Origin: Mugil cephalus
Lineage: Eukaryota > Chordata > Actinopteri > Mugiliformes > Mugilidae
Direction of reading: 5' to 3'
Assembly: GCF_022458985.1 (NCBI RefSeq)
Contig: NC_061773.1
Location: 2,114,001 to 2,178,000, forward strand
Length of the DNA stretch: 64,000 nt
The notes below the pieces were generated by a model. It was not told where the DNA came from. It saw only the letters and a list, made by a program, of their open reading frames with translations, and ran no database searches. Positions 1 through 12,800 of the stretch are shown here, one piece after another. Positions within the stretch are counted from its first letter, which is position 1. Every line of letters starts with the position of its first letter. The position numbers and the translations under genes were made by a program.

Positions 1-409
1 ATTACAGGACATGACTGAGCTGCTTTGGTTGAGGTACCTGGTTCAGTGCACACCAATAAAGCCTTGACGATTATCCTGGATGATTACATCTTTGTCCCCT
101 AAGTTTGGAGGATAAACTGTATTATGTGACTGGTGTAAAAGGAGCAGACGTGGACGCAGCCTGGCTATCTACGTGTTATTACAAACATTTCCATCTGTAG
201 AGTTTGGCACTGATCACCAGCCGGAGTCTGGAGTGGGATCAATCACATAGAGTCAACGCTAGAAACACATTCTGTTGTTTCACACACACATTAAATGACA
301 CAGGAACTCCTGGAATTTGGATTAGAAACTTTCTGTTGGTGTAGATGTCTGTCAGTGACTACAGCGTATACGTTTAGCAACTCTTGCTTAAAAAAGAAAA
401 AAGACTTAC

Positions 410-1000
410 CGATGAGCCCAGCTGTCCTAACTTCTCCTGTCAGGCAGGAAAAACAGCCGACCATTCACGAGCACAAAGCAGCGGTAGGGTACCAGGGAAA
501 ACCGGTTCTGTCTCAACTTATCCCGGGGCACTTTTTAAAACTCACAAGCCGCACTAAACCGACAACTGCGGCATGTTTTTTCTCCCTTTTTATGTTCCTG
601 TCCCTGCCTTATGGAAATCTCTTTTTAAAGCTAGCTCTCACGGCAGATGTAGGGGAAGGGTAGCTCGTTTCCATTCTTCTCCGGGCGTCCTCCTCCTCTT
701 CCCTCACTCCTTCACTCACTAAATTAACCGTTAAACTTCCCGACGGAGACTCCTCTAAAACTGAGCCTCGGCCCACCTCGGAGGAATAAAACCTTCCCCT
801 CGCCCTCTCCTTTCTCTCCTCTGAAATTAATGGCAATTCAAAAAGAAAAAAAGGGAGAAAGTTTTCCCTCTCACCCCCCTCCGAGGTAATCCCCTCTCTA
901 TCTCCATCCAGCGTCGGCCGTTGGGCCGTTGGTGGGCGGGGGAAGGAGAGGCAGGGGAGGGAGGTAGGGCCAGCTCCAGAGAGCTAGCCTACCTGGGCTA
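410..1000 (-). other. Probable first exon and promoter of an unidentified gene running off the left edge
   Basis: On the minus strand a strong splice donor (CG|GTAAGTC) lies at the left end, just below position 410. Upstream of it is GC- and purine-rich sequence with no repeats, like a vertebrate 5' UTR and promoter. A minus-strand ATG at 464-462 opens a frame (MVGCFSCLTGEVRTAGLIG) that stays open into the donor, so it could be the N-terminus. An earlier short upstream frame (MPQLSV, stop) is also present. I do not recognise the protein. Transcription would be leftward, in the same direction as timeless. The exon could equally be all 5' UTR; its upstream limit is a guess. Confidence 0.4.
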
Positions 1001-1160
1001 ATCTAATAATTTACTAACAGCTTGAATAGTGTGGATTCCTGCCTTTGTCTGGATATTAAAGAAATAATAATAATGGAGTCACAACACTTAATTTACCATA
1101 AGCCTTCAGACTTCACACACGCTTTAGGAACAACTCGAAAAACATTAAAAAAAAAAAAAG

Positions 1161-1303
1161 CACAAGGTGTTGACCTGGCCTCCAAATTCACTTGATCCCA
1201 AACTGATCAAGTATCTGTGGAATGATCAACCCAAAGGACCCAAAGACCCCACTAACAACGTTCTGTTACCAGACACCAGAGGACACCCTCAGAAGACCCA
1301 CAA
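1161..1303 (-). repeat. Fragment of Tc1/mariner-like non-autonomous element
   Basis: Reverse-complement match to the middle of the element seen nearly complete at 58355-58828. Shared blocks include the 'ggcctccaaattcacttgatc' region, the 'atctgtggaatgatc' region and the 'accagaggacaccctcagaag' block. Both termini are missing. Confidence 0.65.
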
Positions 1304-3884
1304 ACTGTTAATTTAAATAAATCAAGATCAAACATGCACAGATACTCCAGGTATGAGACATGACGTTTTATCCACAAATAATTAATCAAAGCAAGCACCA
1401 TCCAAAGAGAAGTGCCTTGCACTGACACTGCAAGGCCAGTGTCAAAGAGATCTAGTTTTTATCATCTAATCATGACTAGACTCATTAGAGGGATTTTTTT
1501 TTTTACTGCTTCACAGTGGGCCTATTCAAAATGTAATAACAGCCCCGTCAAGATGTAGTAAATATTTTAACTATCACAAAAGAATTTTCAATTCCTTAAT
1601 AAGGATGGAACTTTACTTCAACTTTGCAGTTGAAGGCATGACTACAGCTGTCTGTAGTTAGGCCAGTAATGAGTTCTGTGTATCGAGGCAGCAAGCAGCG
1701 TTAGGTAGACTGGTTTAATTACAGGCTAACTCTATGGCTTTTCTTTTTATACTCAGCCTGGGAATTTGCTGGGTAACAACTGGTGACACGGGACCCTGAG
1801 GATTGTGCTGGTACACACAGGAATGAGCTGCAGCTGTGAGCGCTGTTAGTATGAGCACTTCTTTTGCCGGAGGACGTTTGTGAGCCAGTGACAGGTTTGT
1901 CGTTCCAGCTGCAACACTAACGGTTAAAACCCTACACCCACATGTATTCCAAACTGAAATGTACACAGTCACCTGATCTGTTCGGTCACGTTTGACAGAT
2001 CACAAGTAGTATAAATCATTACCTGGAAACAGTGAGAGCATTTCTGTGTTATGTCAACCCCTACACTGCATTTTCAGGAACAAAATGTGTTTTACAGAGA
2101 TGAAAATAAATAGGTGAAAGTTTAACTTCTTGTGTTCTTCATAGTGAAGAATGTATGTCCTTTTCTTTTAGTATGGTTAAACACATACTAAAACAAAGTA
2201 CTAGTGGTAAGTAAGTAAAAAGATATTGTTTTCTTATTCATATCTGAGTCATGCCACGTCGGTTTAATCCATGAAAAGTATATCAATATACCTATACTTG
2301 AGGTTTGCTAGGTAAAGGCTCTGTGTCTTTTGATGTTGTGTTGCAACATGAAGCTCACAACTGCAAGTACACTCTTCCCTGAGAATTTAGTCTGTGCCTC
2401 CGAGGTAACCTCAAGGGCTGCTGCTGCCTTCTGCAATGAGGGTGACGTAACAAATTATGCATGGTTTTAAAAATAAGACACATGTTTGAGAGTTTTCGCA
2501 ACTTGTTTTTATTTTTTCATAAAAGGGCATTGTAGACGTAGACAAGAAGATTTTCAGTTTCAGGAGAGAAAAACAAACTCCCATTATTGACAAAAATTGT
2601 GGAATTTGGCTAAACGTTTCAGAATAGCTGTTAAATTTTTCCCCAACTCTAAATCCTTTCATTTCACAAAAGCTTTATCTTTTAACTGCCATTTTCAGTA
2701 AAATATATCTTAAAAATCCAGCTCTTCATTGGCAAAAACAAGTTGTTTATACAGTTTTCAGTTACTGGAGGTTTGATTTAGTGGCTAGTTCAAACCATCT
2801 GTTGCTCACATGTACACACACAACCTGCAGACAATTTGCAATTGGTCACAAAACAATGAGTCACCCCTGTTTAATATACAAACTCGCCAAGCCTGGTGTA
2901 GCCAAACTTCACAGAGACCCATTACACATTCTGCTTTGCAGAGGAAGTGCTGTACCTTTGCCCCTGTAGCTTCATGAATTACACCCACACATCACTGAGT
3001 TCACATGCTAAAGTCACAGCAGTATCTGTGGATTGTCAGGTCTATTCCTTGGCTGTGTGGGATGGGGGCAGAGCATATGCTGTGACAGGAAGTTGCTAAC
3101 ATGGTCCAGATGTGAGGACAAAAGACCACCTCCGACAGAGCTAGAAAACGTGCATGGTCACAGGCAGTGACTGCGGATATACACACACGATATGGGATCC
3201 ATAGGTGGAAGAAAGTGGAATCATCTTTACGTTGTTTTTGCAAAAGCATGACAAAAGTAAAAAGATATTCCTCTCTGTGTTGTTTCACTCCCTCTCCTTA
3301 CTCAGAAACACACAATGAAATTACCGCTAATGAAAAGAAGATTTGTAAAATTAACAGTTACAAGGAATCAATCCTGTATTTTTACATAAATAATAATGTA
3401 TATGTGCCCCCTGGTGTTAAAAATTGTGTAGTGCAACAAAAACAGAAAAAAATGGAGCCTTTAATGTACTCTGACAACAGTGGTATTTATTAGTAAGTAT
3501 GCACAAATTTTACTGTGAAGTCGATGTTGAAAACGAATAAACGTATGCAAGTATTTAAGGTAACAACTTTCAGATCGAAAAAAACATTACTGAGTTTATC
3601 AAACATTATTTATCATGTGACACTGCTGGGAAGAACTAACAGAAGCTTTTTACAGTAACAAAACAAGGGCACAGCACAACAGCTTACTAAAGAGATATTG
3701 CTAAATAGGATTAATGTATCCATAGAGACACAAATAAAAAAAAGTCTTGTTCCTTGAGTTGTTTGGCATTCCATTAATAGATATTGTCTATACAGCAGAC
3801 CTCCAGAGAGCTGCATCCAACTCTGAGCCACAAGCCTTTATCCATCTCCTGTCTGCAGCTTTTACAGCCGATTAAAGGCCGTCT
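1304..3884. other. Intergenic DNA and timeless 3' UTR
   Basis: No gene is recognisable here. All frames are short and lack family signatures. The part next to 3884 must hold the timeless 3' UTR, which is transcribed leftward. Minus-strand AATAAA signals (read as TTTATT on plus) occur near 3484 and in the T-rich stretch near 2508, but I cannot tell which is used. A T run sits at 1493-1504. Confidence 0.5.
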
Positions 3885-6800
3885 CTAATCCTCATCTTCC
3901 TCTTCATCAATTACGACCATCTTTCGTCTTCGCTTCACAGGAGCAGTGATCTCCTCCCCGTCCGAATCTGCATCACCATTTGTGTCCATGTCCATCGCAG
4001 TGGAAGAGTCATCTTCTGTAAAGACAGGAATGCAGCACTTCAGCCATCACTAAGAACCACTAATGTCAAAGACCTTCTAATGGTCCAGGTATGGACGTTA
4101 GGCTTAGCATGAAATAAAGATCCATCACAGTAGGGGGGCAGCAGTGAGTATTTGGGCTATTACAGATTGTCGGTTAGGGGGTCAGTGCCTGGCATTCTTG
4201 TTGTGACTCCCTAGAGAAGATGCTAATGGCTAGTTTGGCAGCACTGCTTTCCAGTGCACTTGAAAGTTGTTAGTGCACATATAGTCCTATAAAACTAACA
4301 TAGCTGTCCATTAACAGAGTACGCCAAGCAGCTGTAAGCAACTTTTTGCAGATAAATAATAAAAGTGCATTTCCAGACACAATAACTACAAGCCACTAAA
4401 CTTAAATCATACTCAACAATGTATGCACCGAATCTGTCTAATCCTTTGTGACTGTTCGCGTATAATGAGGTACAAGTTTGCAATGGATTCTTTATTCACA
4501 GAATTCATCTTAGATAATAATGAACACAAGACTTAAAGTTTAACGGAAGATCTAATAGTAGGTGGTTATTTGTTGGTGCTAAGTTAACTAAAGGAGTAAT
4601 AATAGTTTGAACATCTAGTTGAAAAATGTTAATCGATAGATTAGTCATTTGAAAAAATACGTTTTCCATGTGAATGTTGTGCAAGTTGTTGTAAAAATAC
4701 CAACAAGAGAACAAATACCTTTGTTCTCCTCCTCATTCTTGTCCAAAACTCTGCTTCTACTTCTTTTGGTTGAAGTATTCTTCTTGGACCTGATGTGGAC
4801 AGGAACATAGAAAGAGCATAAAAAGGACTGCTGAGGTTTGACTTAACTTTATGAATAAAATAATACCTCACCTTGGAGTTACAGCGTCTGCATCTTCACC
4901 AGGAGTCACAACTGGCACAGAAGCTGAAACCAATTAAAGAAAAGGAGGAAAAATATGAACAAGTTCATATGAATCATTGACCTATCTTTGATTAGCATGA
5001 GATTAAAGACTGAAAACTGATTTGACAGGTGGAAAATGCTATGTCTAAAATGCTTGATTAAAAATCCCTTGCAGTGGCTTCACATTTTGATTCTAGTGAA
5101 GCTGAATCACTTTTTTTTTTTTAAACCAGGACATTTTATACTGATTTTACATCTATATATATTTTATATATCTATATCTGATTTATGTATCTAATTGTGC
5201 TGCTTTTTCCCCAGCAACAAAGCAGAAATAGTTCACCCATAAAAATGAAAAAGCGGAAGCAGCATTACAGGACCTACAGTATATATCAAAAGGAGCAGGT
5301 CTAAGGTCCCATTTGCTTTGATTTGCTTGGTATTCAGTTAACAGAGATTCTGCTGTCTAGACATCGACCTCCAGGGGGCTGGATTCACCTCAAAGCAGCT
5401 TGAGGGACCTTTATGTAAACTCCTGTCTGCAGTTTTTACAGTCCATTAAAGATGGTCACTAATCCTCTTCTTCTGTGTTTGCTTCACAGGAGCAGGAATA
5501 GCCTGCATAAGCCAGATGAACTATTATGCTTTGTATGCTACTTTCCTTTCCCAGTATGGCATTGTGTTGTTGCTTTTTCCCAGCAATTTATTTGAGGTCC
5601 AAACATATACAATCTTTAATATTTTTTTGCTTATACAATTGTATTTTATTTATTTCATTATTATTATTATTATTATTATTTTATCGATTTATTTATCCAT
5701 TTTTGTCTTACTAGCGGTTTTCAAGATTGTAACTGTAACTGTAGATTGTAAGTGTAACTGAGCTACCAAGCAGTTTTCCTTGTGGATCAATAAAGTCTAT
5801 CTAATCTAAACGGACAATTGATGCGTAAGCAATTACCTGTTTACATTTAAAAACTATTTGTGGTTTCACTACCACATTCTTAGCTGTGTGACAAGCCAAC
5901 ACACGCTGTAAAACAGGAAGGGTTTCTATATGTGCCGCATGTAACTTAATTCTCACCTAGAGAGAGAGAGCTGCAATTAAATGCTGAGACAATGTAAAGA
6001 AGATGAAACTCCCACACATACCTGTATCCTTGATGGTGTGCTCTTTTCTTTTGCGTGCAAGCACCAGGTCTCTTAGAGCCTGTGTTCTCTGTTCACCTGA
6101 GACCTCCTCCTCCTCCTCCTGCTGATGCTGCTGCTCCTCCTGGAGTTCTACAGTTGGGCTTCTCGCCCCGTCTTGTACCTCACTATCTTTAGGTTCTTCC
6201 TCTTTTGGACTAAGAGCTGCAGCTGCACTCTGAAGCTGAGATACAGTGATATTTGCAGGAATCCTCCAGAAGGACTCCTAATGACAGAACAATAAAAATG
6301 TACTATTTACACCAAGTACAGTGAGGGACCAGCCGTTAAATCTTTAGACTACATAATTACAAAAAGACTTTTCAACCAAATGATCAAATCAATCCGAATG
6401 AGCAAAGGGTATCTTTTGAATTAGAATGAGGTCAGAGGACTGGTTAGGTCATTAAATATCTCACATAAAAACACACACACCTGCCCATTTGCAGGTTGTC
6501 GCAGCCCCAGTTTTTTCAACAGCCTCTGGAAGGTCTTGTTCTCCATGGCATCTTCACTTGTCTCAGTCAGAGGGACGAGTGGGACAGGCTGCGAGAAACC
6601 TGTGGTATGGACAACAATAATTTCATGAACAGAACTAATTACTGTAAGATTTGTTTCACACAGGTCCACAACAGACAAGTTATACTGACCATCGTTTTTA
6701 CGATCAACCGCAGTTCTGTTTAGACATTTCTGCAGCCACAGCAAAGGTTCAGACATGCCTGTCAAAACAAACAGCTTCTTCTCAAATCACATTTTCAAAA

Positions 6801-9800
6801 CAAGGATTTAACACAAATACATTTGCTTTTTATTTCTGTCATTGCCTAAGGAATGAGACCGATATAAATACAACTAATCCATACATTTTTGAGGCTCAGC
6901 CTTCATCTCACCTTTTTGATGAAGAGCATACACAATGGTGCCTACATCAGCCCTCCTCTCCACTGAGGTGTGCATGCTTTGGCTCCTCCTTCCACCATTT
7001 TGGGTTTTTTCTCTCTCTTGCTTTTCTTCATTGTTGTCGCCGTCGTCGTCGTCCTCCTCCTCCTCATCATCATCACTCTCTTCGGACTCGTCCTCTCTTT
7101 CATCTTCATCATCTCTGTCCACATGATCATCTGGGAAGCCTTGTGTTAGCTCAGCTAGGAAATCCTCTTCAGACTGCAGTGGAAGAGTTTTGAAATCTTT
7201 ATTTAGTCAATGTTTCTTTAAACATAATTTATTCTAGTTACATTAATACCACTGCAAAGTTAAAACCAAGATGAAGACTATGCAGTAGGTTAAGATGAGC
7301 AAACAGAAAAATAACTATCATGTGTAATTATGCTAGTCAGCTGCATTGAGTTGTGTTTTTTTTTGTTCTTCAAACAATAGAGACTGGAACTGAGCAGCTC
7401 ATGTTAGAACTAGTAAGTATTGAACAGTTACTTACACTGGAACCATTGCAACACAGAAAAGAAAGAAGACATCTAAGTAGATAGTGTATAAGAGGCAGAA
7501 GGATGTTCTTCTGGCCACGGAGAGATGTGGGCACATACTGGACCAATGACAGCTGTCATTTGTGGACTATGTTGCAGTGACTTGTTGGTACATTTCTATG
7601 GAGGTCCTGCCCAGCTAGTGTATGGAGCATTAATACATATATGTATGGTCTGGTCTAGGTGGGTGCTACATGTCTAAGTAACATTCACATCAATGAATGT
7701 CAGGTCCAAATGTTTCCAGCAGAACACTGAATTGTCACAAGATGGTCAATGATATTTACGTCTCCTGTCAGTGGTCATAAAGTTGTGGCTGATCAGTGTA
7801 TATATCTAGCTTCAGTGTAAAGACCAGTACTGTACCATTCTCCCAGAGCTCTTTCCTTGAGCACTGCGACTTCTCTTCTTATAAAGTTCTCTTCTCTCAG
7901 ACACTAAGCCCATACTGAGCAGCTTGTCCACCACACGTGCGCGGGAGCGTTTGGCTGTGATCTTCTTCAGGATGTTACCCAGGACATCTGTAAAAAATAG
8001 ATCATTGATTATACCAGAGACTCTTAAAAGAGACTTATATGGAGAACAAACACACAATAACAGGCTACATCATTTTTCTGTCATGTATTTTATATATAAA
8101 CAACATGACATCCAGTACCGTCAGAGTCTTTGAACTCATCAAAGAGCATCTGCAGCTCCTGCTCTTGTTCCTCTGTCCATAGAACGATTCGAGTGCCTTT
8201 GCTTTGAAAAAGAAAAAAAATCTTAATAGCAGTCATTTTGTGCTACATTCCTCACATAACCTGGTGTACATACTTCTGCTTCTTTAGTTCCTTAGCGTTA
8301 TCCACCAGACCCATGCGCACCAGCTGTGTCACTACCTGCCGCCGAGTGCGGGTGGTGTTGCTCAGTAATGGCAGCAGAGTCTCCACTATGTCCGGGACTG
8401 AGCATAAGAATTAAACATCAATGACAGAATCCAGTTACTTATAGCCCAACAAAGGGAAAAGCGGTGCAAACAACAAACAAAAAGAAAACCTTCAGCATCA
8501 CGGTGCTCCTCATAGAGCTTACGCAACTCCTCTTCCTCGTCTTCAGTCCACGATGGTTTCTTTTCATCTCTGTTATATACAAATGTAATGGTCAGTTCTA
8601 CCTGAAGTACACATAAACACCTGATATTTTTTTTTAAAGCACAAAAGAGCACCCACCCATCTTTGCTGTAGCCTTCCGTCATCTCCCGGACAGCCCCTAC
8701 ATTTTTCCAGAACAGCAGTTCAACATATGCCTTGTTGTTTTGTGCAGCCACTGAAAAGAAACGGTTCAGCACATACTTGGCAAACGTCACAAGTTCCTGA
8801 GAAGGAGAGAGAAGGTAAACGCCTGAGTACCATCTACAGTAAAGATTATAACCTTCTAAAAGTTGGACGACACAACAGACTGCTAATTTCTCTTGTGTTA
8901 CGACTGTACCTTGTAGGCAGCTGCAGCTGGATCACTCAGGATTTTGTTGAAAAGGTGGAAAGCTGACAGCTGGAAAAGCAGTGCGTCCATTTTGAGGTCG
9001 ACTGCCAAGCGGTGCAGCATTCGAATGATGCAGTGGTTAGTGTGTGGTGTATTTTTTGAATATGACTTCAATAGCAGAAGGTATGGATGCACAATGCCAG
9101 GGTTGGCAAACCTGCAAGAGAAAAAAAGCAAACACGTCGTGAAGAGGGTAACATAATGTGTTTATTTAGCTTGTGACAGCAGGTTACTGCTATAATCCTC
9201 ACCTCTTGATGAAGTCATGGAAGTTAAACTCTGTTTCAGAAACATAAACAGCCTCCAACTCTTCCTCTTCTAACTCTGCTCCATCATCCTCCTCTTCCTC
9301 CACAGGGATCTCAGGAGGAGATGACCCTGATATTTAAAGGTCAGGTTTAAATTCTGCATAGATATGGTGGCACAGAGGTTAGTAAATAAACTTACTTGGC
9401 AGGTTGGCATGAAGTATCTGCTTAAGCAGTTCAAGTTCTTCTTCGGGTTCCACATCAACAGAACCAAACACGTCTCCCTCTGGCCACACCTCTCTGATTT
9501 TGAAGAGAGGAAAGACATTGATAAATAACTGCAAAAAGATGTCTAGGGATTAATCTTTTAGATGCTTCTTAAATATAAAGACTTGATTTTTTCCATGTTT
9601 ATATTAAAAAAATAGATTTTTTGGTTGTGGTTGAAATCTTTGGCAGAAGTTATTTTAAACTGAAAAAACATGCATGACAGTTAAAAGGAATGGAGGCTCG
9701 CTGACCGGGCGGCACGCAGCAACCCCAGTGCTTCTGGTCCGAGTCGAGCCAGCAGGGCATCTTGCACTCGCACCATGGCCTCGGAACGCTGCTCCTCAGG

Positions 9801-12800
9801 AGGAGTTTCAGATGTGGCATCAAATGGCACAATGCTTTCAGTTAAAGACTCTGACAGCTGCAGACAGAAGACAGTGGACTCCATTTAGGTCGTCAATTCA
9901 TCAAAGTCAGACTGGTATGTTTTAATACTTAAGTCCTCTTGGGCATCATCATTAAGCACTTTGCTCCCCCTGGAGGTCGATTCTGACCTGCAACCCTGTA
10001 GCCTTAAGGTCCTCCTCCACAACCTTCCAGGTCTCCTCCAGGGCCTCAGGACTTGTTTCCAGCGCTGACGGCTTTCTTTTACCTTGAGACCTTTTCCTCT
10101 TCACCCTTTTCTTCTGTGGAGTTATATGTTAACATATTAAAGGAAGGCCCGAGAGAGTACAAATGTACACACACACTACAAATTTAACGCAAGAACCCAC
10201 CTGCACCATCAAGCTTTTGCGGCCTTTGGAGAAGCGCTCTAACATGCGCAAAAAGTGATGAGTTGACTCCACCAGGTCTTTGAGGTAGGAGTGAGGCTGC
10301 CTGGTTTCATCGTACTTTCTCAGCAAGGTCAGGAAAATCTCCCTGTACTCCATCATGTAGAATATGTTACCTGAATTGGAGGTGAAACCAAACAGATAAG
10401 ACACTTTCTCATAGTTTCTGATGTAATCAATAGTAAATCATGAATATTGTTGGAGAAGTACATAATACACTTGACGGCACTGTGTGTAAAAATGGGTTTC
10501 ACAATAGGTTTAACATATGCTGAAACATCTGACTCTTTTATGAGTTATTGAGTATATTTAAACTTATCTTACTTTTAATAACACTGGAGCTCTGACGGAT
10601 GCTTTCATCCTGTGAATGGTCCATCTCATTCACAGTTAGCAGCAGCTCTTGATAGGCCTTTAGTGCCAAGTGCATCCTAAAGAGAAGAAAAGGTTTGTAG
10701 TCTGGGGCCAACTCAGATGTTTGCTTCTATTAAACCAACTCCCATCGATCTTCTTACCTGCGGGACCAGGATGTGGCTTCTTTGCGGTCTGTGAGCAGCA
10801 TCTCATAGTAGTTGGTAATGTTGCGCTCAATAAAATTGAAAGCACGGATAGACATGGTCTCAGAAACTAAGTCGGCACGGAAGCCGTTGCCACGGTTGAA
10901 GGCCATGAAAAAGCTGAGTGCCCAGAGGTAATAGGTCTCATCGTGTTGTTGAGCCTGTTCTCGGATCAGACTTTCCTACAGGGGGAGAGGGAACTTTTCT
11001 GTCAAAGCAAAATTGAACTTTTCTCTTATCCATTCCATTCATTCATTCTGTAATAACTTGTCCCCTGGAGAGTCACGGGGGTCTAGAACCTGTCCCCCGT
11101 GACCCTAGTGAGGATAAACAGTACTAGAAGATGAGATGACCCCAGATGATTTAGTATGATGCTAGTTGAAGCATCCCAGTCTGAAGTGGATCAAAATCCT
11201 TTGCTTTATTTATGTAGTGTGATATCCCGTCTCTAATAAATAATACTACACCAGTTATGTCACAGTGGCTGACCTTGACAAGATACATGAGCCTATTGTA
11301 GCAATTCTCCAGGAAGTCCACACAAAACTCTCGCAGGAACAGTCGGACATTCAGGGCTGAGCGCCGTTTCTCTTTACAGTCCTGAGCCCGTCGATTCCTC
11401 TTGGGAACGCGTCTCACTGCTTTGCCAATGTCGTGAGTGTAATTTTTAAACTGAAGAAGAAGATATAAACACACAAATGATCCTTGTTGCCTTTACTGGT
11501 CATAATGCAAGATTCATATTGTCTATCAGAGAAGTGCTAAGGAAGCTGCACAACTTACATTGTGAAGATTTCTGTGATAGATCACATCTTTGTCTCCGAT
11601 GGCCTTGAGGCCTCGAACAACAAAAGATCCTCCAAAACGAGAGTGTCTGAAAGCAAAACCAACAAACAGTTACAACCGTGGTTTGACAAGAGCTTAATTG
11701 TGTATCTGTCTGCAAAAGCATAGCAGACAATACAAGTGTGTTCACTGTATATAAATGCAGCTACGTCGGCTGGTCTGTACCTGGTTCCTCTTTGAAATGT
11801 GCGAGAACGTTTCTCTGCAAGCTCCCTCTGTCTCAGCGCCTCAAGCTCTTGAGAGTCTCTCTGCTTCTCTTCTGCTGAACGAGCGTGGCCAGCACTCACC
11901 AAAGCTTCTGGTGTCTGGAAAGGAGAAGAAAAAAAAGCTAGAACAGCTGGAAATCTGTAAGAGTAGCCCCAAAAAAGGTTATTCTGTCTAACCTGGTCTC
12001 TGAACATGAGGGAGATTATTTCCAACACATGCATACTCCACTGCTGCTCACTCTGGGCGGACGCCAGGAATTTCACCAGGTCATCAAACCCGCTCATGTG
12101 AATGGCCCACAGCACCCTGTCGTGGACACTGGCATCATCATCCACTTTCTACAACCAGAAGGAAAAACAGACTGAGAAAGGAGACCACACACAAGGCAAG
12201 TTAATATATTCCTGTTAGAGTCAGACCTTCTCTTCACATGGGTCTGCAGGGACATGAAGCACATTTCTGACCAGCAGCAAAATCCTCTCTATCAGCAGGT
12301 TATCTTCCTCCTGTCTCTGTTCCCAGTCCTGAATGAAGGATGGTTAGAGTCAAGACACAGAATAGAAACAACCCATGGAAAACCAGGACCAAATTATTGA
12401 AAGGAAACAGCACTCACAAGTTGTAGAAGGTTGTACAAAGACTCGCTTAAAATGCCAAACACACTCTCACTGGCGAATGCCTGAAAATAAAAGAGCATGA
12501 AAATATACACCAGTGCTTTTAAAGTAACAAACGTTGCAGTTATTATGAGCATAATTGTAGAAATTATCCCACACATAAATACACCAAACAGACATGACAT
12601 TATGATGTATGTATATGGTCTAATATTGTGTGGGTGCTTCCGCAACAGCTGTGACTCATCAGAGAATGAGCATGTGCCTTCTGAGGGTGTCCTGGGGTGT
12701 CTGGTAACAGAATGTTGTTAGTGGCGGTTTCTGTGGATTATCCCACAGATACTATTTTCTTCATATTTTTTTTTTTTTTGAGTTGTTCCTAAACTATTTT

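Noticed and set aside
295-663. 122-codon plus-strand frame at the left edge
   Set aside because: No family signature. The better signal in this stretch is the minus-strand first exon with a strong donor.
6651-7193. 180-codon plus-strand frame with Ser/His/Pro-rich stretch
   Set aside because: Antisense shadow of the acidic timeless exon 6912-7173 and its neighbour exon.
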